Below the pieces are notes generated by a model that made no database searches, had not been told where the DNA came from, and saw nothing but the letters and a program-made list of their open reading frames with translations. The position numbers and the translations under genes are program-made. 64,000 nucleotides of DNA from Sipunculus nudus (lineage: Eukaryota; Annelida; Sipuncula; Golfingiida; Sipunculidae): NCBI GenBank assembly GCA_026874595.1, contig CM049309.1, forward strand, positions 25,793,033 to 25,857,032, given 5' to 3'. Shown piece after piece: positions 45,331-56,590 of this stretch. How positions within the stretch are numbered: the first letter of the stretch is position 1; every line of letters begins with the position of its first letter.

Positions 45331-47201
45331 AGATGTGTCGGAACGACACGAATGCCCCCGCCTTGGGCAAATTAGAAACATTTGTAAAGGAGGTGTCATA
45401 TGGTCAAAAGTAGGTCAACAAGGGCAAAATGCAAACTCGATCTGTAACGGGTCATTATCAAGCAACACACCAAAAATCATCCCAGTATATGCAGGCATTG
45501 TGAAAAAAAGTCCATACATGTGCATTTTCCATAAAAATTTCTGTCTTTCATGAAATTTTCTATGTTTAGGACCCGTAAAACAATCAAAAGTAGGTCAACA
45601 GGGATGAAACGCGAACTCGATCTGTAACTGTCATTATCTGCCCACACATAAAAAATCAGGGTGGTATCTGCAGGCATTGAGGAAAAAAAGTAAGTACATA
45701 TGCATTTGTTATGAAAATTTATATTTATCATGAAACTTTTTTAGTTTAGGAGCAGTCAAATGGTCAAAAGTAGGTCAACTGAGAGAAAACAAGAACTCGA
45801 TCTGAAACTGGTCATTATCTGCCTACACACCAAAAATCAGGCCTGTATCTGCAGGCACTGTGAAAAAAAGTCCATACATATGCAGCTTTTTATGAAATTT
45901 TCTTTGTTAGAGCACCGTCAAACGGTCAAAAATAGGTCAACTGGGACAAAACGTGAACTTGATCTGTAACTGGTCATTATCTGCCCAGACACCAAAAATC
46001 AGGCCAATATCTGCAGGTATTGTGAAGAAAAATCTGTACAAGTGTATTTGTCATGAAAATTTATGTTTTACATGAAATTTTCTATGTTCAGGAGCCGTAA
46101 AACAGTCAAAAGTTGGTCAACCAGGAAGAAATTCGAACTCAACCTGTAACTGGTCAATATCTGGCCACACACCAAAAATCAGGCCAATATCTGCAGGCAT
46201 TGCGAAAAAAAGTCCGTACATGTGTATTTGTCATGATATTTCATATTTTTCATGAAATTTTCTATGTTCAGGAGCCGTAAAACGGTCAAAAGTAGGTCAA
46301 CCAGGACGAAACGCTAACTCGATCTGTAACAGGTCTATATCTGCCCACACACCAAAAATCAAGCCAATATCTGCAGGCATTGCGAAAAAAAAGTCTGTAC
46401 ATGTGTATCTTTCATGAATATTTCTATTTTTCATGAAATTTTCTATGTTTGTACAACGGTCAAAAGTAGGTCAACAGGGACGAAACGCGAACTTGATCTG
46501 TAACTGGTATATATTTGCCCACACACCAAAAATCAGGCCAATATCTGCAGGCATTGCGAAAAAAAGTCCGTACATGTGTATCTGTCATGAATATTTCTAT
46601 TTTTCATGAAATTTTCTAAGTTTAGTAGCCGTAAAACAGTCAAAAGTAGGTCAACTGGGAAGAAACGCGAACTCGATCTGTAACTGGTCTATATCTGTCC
46701 ACACACCAAAAATCAGGCCAATATCTGCAGGCACTGCGAAAAAAAGTCTGTACATGTGTATTTGTCATGAAATTTCATATTTTTCATGAAATTTTCTATG
46801 TTCAGAAGACGTAAAACGGTCAAAAGTAGGTCAACCAGGACGAAACGCGAACTCGATCTGTAACTGGTCTATATCTGCTCACACACCAAAAATCAGGCCA
46901 ATATCTGCAGGCATTGCGAAAAAAAGTCCGTACATGTGTATCTGTCATGAATATTTCTATTTTTCATGAAATTTTCTAAGTTTAGGAGCCGTAAAACGGT
47001 CAAAAGTAGGTCAACCGGGACGAAACGCGAACTCGATCTGTAACTGGTCTATATCTGCCCACACACCAAAAATTAGGCCAATATCTGCAGGCATTGCGAA
47101 AAAAAGTCCGTACAACTGTTTGATTTCGGAATGATGGAATGACGGAATGACGGACATGGGTAAAACTATATGCCCCAGCCACTTTGTGGCGGGGGCATAA
47201 C
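45331..47201 (+). mobile_element. Family C element with about ten 180-bp tandem units
   Basis: The 5' end has a hairpin GTGTCG-GAA-CGACAC (45335-45349) followed by AATGCCCCCGCC. The 3' end has the strong hairpin at 47169-47199 (TATGCCCC-A-GCCAC-TTT-GTGGC-G-GGGGCATA), so ATGCCCCCGCC and GGCGGGGGCAT are inverted at the two ends. Between lie about ten units of 175-185 bp with GGTCAAAAGTAGGTCAAC, GAACTCGATCTGTAACTGG, CCAAAAATCAGGCCAATATC and TCATGAAATTTTCTATGTT. No coding capacity. The architecture parallels family A with unrelated sequence. Confidence 0.8.
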
Positions 47202-47263
47202 AAAAACAACTTGATTTCATTTAAACCTTACAAATTGGAGACTTTTAAAGAATAAAAAAAAAC

Positions 47264-48572
47264 AAGGCCTACCGGCCTAATGCGAACCTGTGCAAAGTTT
47301 GGGAGTATGAATGGAGGATTATTTTTAAAAATTAATATTGATCCTCTTGTGTCCTGCAAATCTACCTTAGTATTATAATTTGAGCAAAATGGATGTTTCG
47401 GACCTGCAAGTTTCAGACTAGGACATTTTAAAACTGGAATACGGGTAGTCGACAAGCGGTCAAACGGTTCCTGAGATATGAGCTTGGATGTCTGCAGCGT
47501 AAATGTGAATGTAGGTGGCGCCACCTGTAATAAAATCAAGAAAGCTGTCCAAGATGCATAAACCTGCAAAAATTCTGGCAGATACGTCAAATCACTGCCG
47601 AGATGAGTGATTTTATCCCACGGCAAACAAACAGACTGACGCTGAGCAAAAATTGTTGAATGTGGCCCCACCAGTTTTGCGTATGATAAAGAGCTTTGTG
47701 AGATCTATACACATGCAAAATTTTGGTCAAATCGGTCAAACGGTTCCAGAGATATGAGCTTGGATGTCTGCAGCCTAAACGTGAATGAAGGTGGCGCCAC
47801 CTGTCATGTAATCAAGAAAGCTGTCTAGGATGTATAAAACTGCTTAATTTCAGGTGGATAAGTCCAATCACTGCCGAGGTATGAGTGATTTTATCCCAAG
47901 GCTGATGAACAGATGAACGCTGTGCAAAAATGGTTGCAGCTGGCGCCACCATTTTTAGTGTATGTTATAAAGCTATCCAAGGGCTACATTTTTAGCCTGA
48001 TCGGTCAAATGGTTCCCGAGATATGTGGGTTTATGTTTGGAAGCAGACGCACAAATGGACGCTATGCAGAGGAAAGTACTGAGGTCAACTAAAAATGAGG
48101 GTGCAGCAGTTCACATGTGACCCGATCATAATTCTGTATTTAAAAAATTCTGCCCAGTGGTTACAGAGGAGTTCTCCGGAAACCTAAGGGGCGGTGGCGG
48201 CAGCATCCAACTGAATATATAATATCCGCAAAACTCTGTTTTGTTGGATAAAAAGAGTATGTATCAGTCAGGATATTTCGGATATGTTCTTTTTACCAGG
48301 GAGGATTACTGGAACAGATGAACGGACAATTTGGCAGCATGGTTTTGGAGAAGAACATTTTTTAATGATTTTTAGCTTCTTCCCTATAAAATCTAAAAAT
48401 ATGCAGTTAGCCAAGAAATAAAAAAATCCGATAGAATCTTTTAGATGACAAATTTTTTGCAAAGAAATTTGGTGATGCTAGCTCCTGCCCTTTTTGAGAT
48501 AGCTATGACACACTAAGGACGATAGAAGACAGATGACGCCACACCATTGCATAAGCCCACAGATTCGCTAAA
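47264..48572 (+). mobile_element. Family B element split by a D element (B5)
   Basis: Begins AAGGCCTACCGGCCTAATGC followed by GAACCTGTGC and ends GCATAAGCCCACAGATTCGC followed by TAAAA. B sequence is interrupted at about 47440-48252 by a family D element and then continues with the B 3' block (…CTATAAAATCTAAAAATATGCAG…). Confidence 0.65.
47440..48252 (+). mobile_element. Family D element nested in B5
   Basis: Begins GGAATACGGGTAGTCGACAAG and ends ATAATATCCGCAAAACTCTG followed by TTTTGTTGGATA, a hairpin like that of the D copy at 16385-18003. It carries perfect GGTGGCGCCACC boxes at 47514-47525 and 47790-47801, followed by TGTAATAAAATC and TGTCATGTAATC. Confidence 0.6.
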
Positions 48573-48642
48573 AATGCAAATCAAGTTTTTTCAAACAGTT
48601 GAAAGATATAGTTCCAAAAATTCTAATCTGGGCATTCTGCGC

Positions 48643-48701
48643 CTAGACAATGTGTCTAGACATCTAGACGCTGTGTCTAGATGTCTAGACACATTGTCTA
48701 G
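48643..48701. repeat. 27-bp perfect hairpin with 5-nt loop
   Basis: Left arm 48643-48669 and right arm 48675-48701 are exact reverse complements around the loop GCTGT. The arms are made of TCTAGA palindromes (TGTCTAGACATCTAGAC / GTCTAGATGTCTAGACA). It lies between the end of B5 and the B-like fragment that follows. Confidence 0.93.
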
Positions 48702-48729
48702 ACACCAGACAGAGCCAGGTCAGTTGCAA

Positions 48730-49384
48730 TGGTGATGTCTGGACCCCACCTGGTTGTACTGAGTGACCTCTTGACTTGGCTGCTAAAACTGGGCATGTTG
48801 TCAAATCTGTTTTCAAACAAAGAAAGCCTTTTTCAATTGGCTACACTGCTTTTTTAAAGCTGCATTTACCCAATCTATTCTTATAAAACTGGCAGAACTC
48901 TACCATAGAATAATTCTTGTAAAGTTTAAACCAATCAGCTTAACAGTTTCTTAAAAAAACAGTGCATAAGTTAGAAGAGTCTATGCTTTTTTGCACAGAT
49001 GACCAAGTTCAACTTCCTGTAACTCGGTCAAAAATCATCGAACTGAAACCATTCGAACAAACTTGAAAGAGATTGTTCCAAGGAACATTTCTGTGAAATA
49101 TTGGAGAATTTGACTGGACAGTTTCAGAGAAGAAGATTTTTAAAGGTTTTTAAGCTTTTTCTCTATAAAATCTAAATTAATGCAGATACCCAATAATAAG
49201 CTCCAAGGCACCAAGTTTCACATGTGACTAATTCTTACATGTAATTCAGAGCTGCTAGCTCTGATGGTTTCTGACTTACAGCCATGGACAGCTGAAAGCC
49301 AGCCCTGTGGACGGCTGACGGGGGACGGCTGAAAGCGGACGGACGACGCTGCGCCATCCCATAAGCTCACAGGTTCGCTAAAAA
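48730..49384 (+). mobile_element. Family B element, 3' portion (B8)
   Basis: B-type blocks (TTGTACTGAGTGACCTCTTG, CTGTAACTCGGTCAAAAATC, TTGAAAGAGATTGTTCCAAG) lead to the B 3' end CATAAGCTCACAGGTTCGCT followed by A8 at about 49384. The 5' palindrome is absent, possibly replaced by the hairpin region at 48643-48701. Confidence 0.6.
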
Positions 49385-49416
49385 AAAACATCCTGCACCA
49401 TCTAGTACAAATACAA

Positions 49417-49958
49417 GGGACCCATGGGTCATGGTGCTCAGCTGCAGGTATCCTTGGATGTACAAATCTAAAAAAATAACAAAAACAGATAAAGTCAAAG
49501 AAGAAATGGTAATATTGGCCATGGTTGGTTGATATGATTGGTTTGAATTGATGTGTCAGGAATTGTTGCAAATAATATTTTTGTGATCTGGCAATATGTT
49601 TTCTAATGTTGAAACTGAAGAATGTGGGCAAAATAAGTATAGAATATGAAAATTTAATTTATATGGAAAAAAAGTTGATTCACAACTATCAAATGTTCAA
49701 AAATTTAGTGATGGACAAACAAAGCTCATCACTTTATTTCCAATTCACATGATGCAGGAAAATAATAAACAAATGTTTGCATTAGATCCTCATTTTTTTT
49801 ATTATATCAAATTATTTTCAAGTATATAAATTTCATACATTTGCAATATAAAATATCAGAATATATAAGTTGATTCACAATTCTAAATTGCATCATTTAT
49901 CCCTAATTTTGCTAAATTTCCACATAAAACTATGCAAACATGTTTTTATTATTATTTT

Positions 49959-50009
<51 letters not shown>

Positions 50010-50650
50010 TCTGCTCTTGTTTATTTGCCACTGATTTATCAGTCAACCTCACCTTTCACCAACAATTCAGAAATTCCTGATTTCTCTTTTTTATATTTAT
50101 CTAATTTTATCTGCCATACTTGCTATCCCCCATCCACCATCAAACATTAAGCCTGGAAATCTGCCTTTCACCAGTTTATGGGTGTGAGTTAGCCTTCCAG
50201 CAAGCTATGCCCCAGTGAGTTTCACACCTACCAGGCCAGTTGGTTGGTTTGTGGAGTCATTCTTATGTGTTGATATCACTGAGTTGTCATTGTTTGTAAA
50301 CAACCTAATTAACTAGAAAACAGGCAGTCAACAAGAGACTACATGTATCCATCAAATCACAGAGGCATGGGTAAAGTAAGGCATTGAATGTTCCTGACAT
50401 AACAGGACTCCACATTTGTGGCAACAGAGATGCTAATTTACTCCTCTGTCCTCATATATGTACAATTTTCACCTAAAACAGATATACAGATGGAAACATG
50501 ATGAAATTGACTGGAGTTGGCCCAAGTAGTCGTGTATACAAGATAAACAATTGCAAGGTCTATGGACATGTAAATTTTCAGGTGAATATATCAAACCACT
50601 CCTAAGAAAAATGCATGAACATACTGAGAAAAAGCATCAATGTATTCTAT
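49417..50650 (+). mobile_element. Family A 5' end and AT-rich tail, incomplete (A6)
   Basis: Starts GGGACCCATGGGTCATGGTGCTCAGCTG, with the palindrome GACCCATGGGTC. Its 3' hairpin is missing. The stretch is AT-rich, includes an (AT)n microsatellite at about 49961-50006, and from about 50310 contains D/F-like blocks (AGGCAGTCAACAAGAGACTAC…, CAAACCACTCCTAAG). A minus-strand open frame at 49218-49631 is a shadow of the B end and this element. Confidence 0.45.
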
Positions 50651-50652
50651 AA

Positions 50653-53600
50653 CAAGTGACCCAGGGGTGATGATGCTCAGAAAGATATTCACAAAAGAAA
50701 TGTTATCATCTGAATGCCAAATTTTGTAGGTGGTATCTCCATTCAACTGAAACATAGCTCAAAGGATATGGGTAAAGAGACCTAAGTTCAGGTTTCTAAG
50801 GATATTCTTCATGGACCTCCCTGGATGTCAAGTCGGAAGATTTAAGATGCAATGCTTATGATTTGTGCCCTGTTAACACATCTTTGAAGGTTTCAAAAAA
50901 AAAATATAAAGAAAATGCCTATAAATTTGAAATAAATCCAGGTGGTGCCACCAGTCTGCAGAAACTGATGAAACACTCTATGATGAGAGTGCATGCAAAG
51001 AATCATGGTGATGGTGATGAATGCATTAGTTGTTAAAAAACTGGAGGTTTTGTATCAATTTTTTAATTATACTGAGGGGTATTAACAAGCCCAATGGCTC
51101 AAAGGATATGGGTAACAGAGACCTAATTTCAGGTTTCCAAGGAGATTTTCCATGGACCTCCCTGGATTTTAAATAAGAAGATCCTAGGTTGAATGGTAAT
51201 GATTTGTACCCTGTTAATGGATGACTGCATCTTTGAAAGTCTCAAAATTAAAGAATAAAATGGGTAAAAATTAAACAAGGCCTACAGGCCTAATGCGAAC
51301 CTGTACATACAGATATACACCAGGTATAACGCTTCAATGCTGAACCACTACTTTTCATATATATGAACAATACAAGTACAAAACATTTTGAACAAGAAAC
51401 AATACACAAACATCACTGCTGAAATTCTGGCATGGGTGCACACAACAAAAAAATTATTGTAGGTGGCACCACCAGTCTTGTATACGACAAAGCTATTTGA
51501 CATGTATAAATATGCCTAATTTCAGGCTGATATATCAAATTCCTCCATAGAATTAAGCAGGCACATGCACTTTACAAAAGTTATTGTAGATGGCGACACC
51601 TGTCTTGTGAACGAGAAATCCATTAAAGACACATAGACAGGTCATAATATCAGGCCAATACATCAAAATTACCTTGAGTCTGATGCACGGGGCTGACCAG
51701 GCTTAGGTGAGAAAGGCTGTTGCCCCGAGTGTACTGTGACAAATTACTGGCTCAGGCTACTGCACTGAGTGAACTCTTGACCTGCACCTGGCTAGACTGA
51801 GTGAACTTTTGACCGGTACCTGGCTGCACTGAGTGAACTCTTGACCGGTTGCATAATTTGACACAGTTGGCAGTCTGCCAAAGCTATAAATAAATCCAGG
51901 CTGACCTTTTGCCTATTGCCAAATCTGAAATAGTAGCCACACAATTGCATAAGCTCACAGATTGGCTCCATATGCAGCCCTGAGGGGCATGACACCCATG
52001 AGGTGATCACATGATACTCATGACGTGATCACATGCTACCCATGAGATGATCACATGCTGCCCATGAGGTGATCACATGCCTTGTGCCTGGCTGCACTGA
52101 TTGAACTGTTGACCTATATTTGGCTGCACTGAATGAATTCTTGATCTGTTGCAAAATCTGAAACAGTTGGCAGTGTCTCAACCTATTCAAGAAACATACA
52201 CAATCTTGGTCTGTTATGTAACTCTGCTAATATTTATCCAACACAAACCATTTGAACAAACTTGAGAGGGCTCGCCTCAGGGATCATTTCTGTAAAATAT
52301 TGAACAATTTGGCTGGACCGTTTACAAGAAGAAGACTTATAAAGTTTTTTTTTCAGCTTTTTCCCTGTAAAATCTAAGTAAATGCAGATAGCAAAAATAA
52401 GCTGAATCCATCAACTTTTGATATGTGACAGATAATTGCATAAAATTTGGGAATGGTAGCTCCTGCTATTCCTGAGAAATTATGAGTTAGTGTACAGATG
52501 ATATGTAATATCATAAATCTACATTTTTTAAAAGCTTTTATAAAACATTCTTGTCAATGTTTTCCATAGATAACCTGAAATCTAAATGTCTAGAGGCATG
52601 ATGTAATGGAAGCTGATAAACTGGTGCTAGGCTAGATGTATCTGCTTCACACAGCTAACATATATGGTAAAATGACTCAATTCAATCTTTATAATTCAGC
52701 CAAAATTCATCCTTTGGAACTTTAAAAGACAATTATAATAAGAATTATTCAGGGAATTGTTCTTAAAATATTAAACATTTGGCCTCAGTGGCGTCAGTCA
52801 AAAAACGTTTTGCAGGTTTATAACTCATATGGGAAAATACAGCAAAATGGCTAAGTTAAGCTTCCCATAACTCTGCCAAAAATCACTGAACAAAAACCAT
52901 TTGAACAAACTTGAATTATCAACATCTAAGGATAATTAATGTGTGAGATTTAAGAATTTGGCCCAGTGGTTTTTGAGAAGAAGATCTTTGCAGCCACTGA
53001 GCTAAAATGCGCTGTTATGGCTTATGACTAAATGCAGCTTCCCTAACTCAGCCAAAAGTTACTGACCTGAGACCATTTGAACAAACTTCAGAAAGCACTA
53101 CCCTAGGATCATTTCTGTGCAATATTAAACAATTTGGCCACATGGTTTCAGAGAAGAAGTTTTTTGTAGCTGTCAGTATGATATGGGCACTAATGACCCC
53201 CGTACAAAAAAGGCCGATGCAGGTGGCGCCACCAATACCTCAATTTCAGATATCACTCATGTGACCAACATTGGCATAAAATTTGGTGATGATAGCTCAA
53301 GCCATTTCTGAGATTGTAATTTTAGTATGCTTTTTTGGACAGATGACTAAATTCAACAGCTGTAACTTGGCCAAATATCACCGAACTTAAACCATTTGAA
53401 CAAACTTGAGAGAGATTGTTCCAGGAATCATTTCTGTAAAATATTGGACAATTTGGCTGAACAGATTCGGAGAAGAAGATTTTTTAATCTTTTTTAGCTT
53501 TTCCCCTATAAAATCTAAGAAAATGCAGTTAGCCAAAAAATAAGCAAAATCCAATAGTTTTTTAGATGACTAATTTTATGCATAAAATTTCGTGATGCTA

Positions 53601-54070
53601 ATTCTTGCCGTTTTCAAGATAGTATGGGTTAACGTACAGACACCAGATGCCGGACCACGCCACACCATCGCATAAGCTCACAGGTTCGCTAAAAAAATAC
53701 AGGTGGCACCACCAGTTTGCAGGAATTGATGAAACAGTCAATGATGAATATGCATGCAAAGAATTATGGTGATCAAAGCATTAGTTGTTCAGATACTGGA
53801 GCTTTTATATCAAATTTTTAATTAATCAGGGGATGGGGGTGGGGGGGGGGGGGTTCTTCTGAGCCCCATAGCTTGGAGGATATGGGTAACAGAGACCTTA
53901 TTTCAGGTTTCCAAGGAGATTTTCATTGACCTCCCTGGATGTCAAGTTCGAAGACTCCAGGTCCAGTGGTTACAATCTCTGCCTGGTAAAACAGACAGGA
54001 AAAGACTGACAGACGATGGACAAAGATTGATCACTATAGCGCAGATGAATTTCAGTCAGCTGAGCTAAAA
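50653..54070 (+). mobile_element. Family A element split by nested B6 (A7)
   Basis: Begins CAAGTGACCCAGGGGTGATG with the same next block as A3 (ATTCACAAAAG…TTATCATC). It carries two A-core units, then B6, then the remaining unit (AAATACAGGTGGCACCACCA GTTTGCAGG…) and a slightly damaged 3' hairpin (AGCGCAGATGAATTTCAGTC followed by AGCTGAGCT) near 54038-54066. The A flanks at 51276 and 53693 are contiguous in other A arrays (…TTGTAAAAA…AAATACAGGTGGC). Confidence 0.75.
51277..53692 (+). mobile_element. Family B element, complete 2.4-kb copy nested in A7 (B6)
   Basis: The cleanest B copy: 5' AAGGCCTACAGGCCTAATGC followed by GAACCTGT, 3' CATCGCATAAGCTCACAGGT followed by TCGCTAAAA. Internal order is the CTGCACTGAGTGAACTCTTG units, the TGATCACATG cluster, then several diverged 'AACTCGGCCAAAAATCAC…AACAAACTTGAG…GAAGAAGATTTT' units. 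A perfect GGTGGCGCCACC is at 53222-53233. It preserves the uninterrupted site used by A3 in copy B3. Confidence 0.8.
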
Positions 54071-54079
54071 ACAGAACAG

Positions 54080-54417
54080 TAGGTGGTGCCACCTGTCTGG
54101 TCAACAAAAAAGCTTGATCCAAGATTCAAAATTTCCGGCTGATACATCCATCCTAGCCTGAGATATGACCTGTTGCCTAATCTGATAAAGTTGGCTGTCT
54201 GCCAAAGCTATAAATAGATCCAGACTGATCTTTGGCCTGTTGCAAAGTCTGAAATAGTTGGCAGTCTGCCAAGCTATTTTAAGATACAGACACAATCTTG
54301 GCCTGTTGGTAAATCTGTTTACACATCCTGAAAGACTTTGGATACAATGCTTTTTTTTCAAGCTGACATATTCATAATTTTTTTTTATCAAAAAGTTAAC
54401 AATATTCAGTCCTTTCA
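54080..54417 (+). mobile_element. Family B fragment, left of the LINE (B7)
   Basis: B-type sequence (TGTTGCCTAATCTGATAAAG, AGCTATAAATAGATCCAGAC, ACACATCCTGAAAGACTTTG) stops at CAGTCCTTTC and resumes after the LINE at 59788 with TAAACTTGAACAAAGGCCTC and CAACAGTTTTGCGAAAGAAG up to about 59900. About 40 bp present in other B copies at this point are missing, and no target duplication is obvious. Confidence 0.65.
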
Positions 54418-54851
54418 GGGGAGATGCTTGGTGCACAGAAGGGAGTGGACGTGTTGTCAGAGCTCTCAGTGAAAGGTCCTTTTTTGACCAGGAAGTATCT
54501 TTTGAAACATGTTGAAAAATTGCTGAGGATACCAAGAAGTACCAAAGATCAGGGTACACCTAAATTTTCAAGAGAAAGGGAAGTATTTACTTAATATTTT
54601 TGTATTTTAAAAATTCCTTTCTTCAGTTAAGTCATAACAGTGGGGAGGGTATTACCTAACCCATTGTTATTTGTGGTGGTCAGTAGACCATTAAGCACCA
54701 GGCCTCTCATTCCCAGGTCATTAGAAAATTGTAAAGGAGCAATACAATGGGTTGTAAAGCTCAGTTCAATGCCTGGCAGTTTGTATTGTATTGTACTCAC
54801 AGGCTTCATAATATGTGACTCCGTTAATATATGTGACTTTTAAAATATGAT

Positions 54852-55677
54852 ATGAATAGCAAATCCAAACCGTCAAGATCTGAATTATCAAGCTCATCCT
54901 CAACTTCTCCAGGTAGTCCACAGAAAACAAAAAAATTCATCTCAGAAGAATCTGTTAAAAAAATAGAACCTAAAACAATGGCAGGTATCTCTGAACAAGT
55001 ACTGAAAACCATGTTAAATGAGTTAGAAACAAAAATAGTTGGAAGAATAACAGAAAGGTATGAAAGAACAGTTCAGGTACTAGAATCCAAGGTAATGAAT
55101 CTAGAAAAAGAGAACACAGAAATGAAAGTAGAAATTGTAAGTCTCTCTGCCAAACTTCAAGCAATTCAAGAAAAATGTATTCAGTCAGAAATTGTAGCAG
55201 CTGGAGTAAAGAGAAAAGCTGTTGAATTGGAGCAATACTCCAGAAAATCCAGTATAAGAGTATATGGTATTCCAGAAACTCAAGGTGCAAGGAGAGATGA
55301 AAATTGTAAACAGGTCGTCCAACAAATATGTAAAGAGAAGTTGGGAGTTGAAATAAATGATATGGATATTGATGTTGCACATAGGGTTGGGTAAACATGT
55401 CAACAGTTCACAAAGAAACAATACCAGAGCTATTCTTGTCAAATTGTTAGAAAAGATGTAAAAATGGATATAATGAGAGAGAGACGGAATTGTTATGGTT
55501 GATGATCTGTGCAAGGAAATATATGGATTATATAACAGAGTAAAAAAGAATTCCAGGGTTCAAGAAGCTTGGACGTGGGATGGGAAAGTCTTTATCAAAG
55601 ACTTGAATGGAGATGTGCACACTGTGACGTATGGGGAATCATCAGAACAGTTACCAGTTTTACCTGAAACAATGTAA
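54852..55677 (+). pseudogene. LINE ORF1 (RNA-binding protein), frameshifted
   Basis: The frame from ATG 54852 runs 180 codons: a Ser-rich N-terminus, a coiled coil at about residues 45-130 (heptads such as VLESKVMNLEKENTEMKVEI), then EQYSRKSSIRVYGIPE, typical of the RRM-like core of L1 ORF1 proteins. It stops at 55394 after DIDVAHRVG. The C-terminal domain continues in another frame at 55495-55677 (LCKEIYGLYNRVKKNSRVQE … WDGKVFIKDLNG), so at least one frameshift and stops lie between. ORF1 proteins of this type trimerise and coat the element's RNA. Confidence 0.75.
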
Positions 55678-55879
55678 TCTAACAGATACTGCCAGGCCTA
55701 AAAATGACCTGAAATTATTTACCATGTTCATGTTACTTGTAATGTTGTATGTTTTTGTGTTTATTACATTTTTGCTTCCACCCAATACACATATATTCAC
55801 TGAGCAAGTGAAGGGTTATACTGATTATACGTTACAGAAAGAATTGAAATATATATTAAATAGTGTCAAGTAATACTAA

Positions 55880-56590
55880 CTTTCAAATCCTCTCTTTAAA
55901 CGTAAGATGAATAAGGAATTATATGAAAAGATGACAGGTGTTCAACTGGATGGTAAAACATAATTTACATAATGGAATTTGTTTTTTACAAGAATGTCAT
56001 AGTAAACAACATGATGAAATATCCTGGTCTAAGCAATGGCGTGGTTCAATGTATTTGTCCCATGGGACAAACAATTCACGTGGTGTATGTATACTTGTTG
56101 GGAAAAATATTGATTTTAAAGAATATGCTAAGTTGATAGATACTGAGGGCAGATACATAATTATTAAATGTGAAATTGAGGGTTTACAATGTATTCTTGT
56201 TAACACCTATGCACCAAATACCGAAAGTCAACAGGTCAAATTTTATGATATTATTTTTGAAAACATTTTGAAATTGAAAAATGATTCTGATGTTGAAGTT
56301 ATATGGGGTGGAGATTTCAATGTACATTTAACTGAACAGGATGCCGATGGTGGAAGATTGGTTATTAAGCATAATTCTGTTAAGAAAATATTAAGTATAA
56401 CTGTTGTTTTAAATTTGTGTGATATATGGCGTATAAAACATGATGACTCTAAGGAGTATACTTGGCGTTCAGTAACACCTCTTATTCAGAGAGGACTAGA
56501 TTACTTTTTTATATCAAATGAAATACAGTCATATGTTACAAGTTGTGAAATTATACCTGCTGTGAATACTCAGCTGTGTTACTAAAAATA
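55880..56590 (+). pseudogene. LINE ORF2 apurinic-like endonuclease domain, broken
   Basis: Starts near 55880 with the usual first strand (ILSLNVR), where two stop codons interrupt the first 20 residues. Open from 55938: FLQECH has the catalytic Glu, VNTYAPN and GGDFNVHL the central motifs, and YTWRS…RGLDYFFIS the later ones. The final SDH motif is lost through a frameshift near 56560. The reading frame changes from …PAVNTQLCY to …SAVLLKI of the next segment. The domain nicks target DNA to prime reverse transcription. Confidence 0.8.

Noticed and set aside
47000-47220. Two overlapping 69-codon minus-strand frames
   Set aside because: They cover the 3' hairpin and last unit of the family C repeat and have no independent support.
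54970-55514. Minus-strand frames rich in Leu/Phe as membrane proteins
   Set aside because: Complement of the A-rich coiled-coil ORF1 of the LINE; composition alone creates the hydrophobic look.
55631-55873. 80-codon frame with a hydrophobic segment between LINE ORF1 and ORF2
   Set aside because: It lies in the inter-ORF region of the element, overlaps the ORF1 end in another frame and has no known counterpart.
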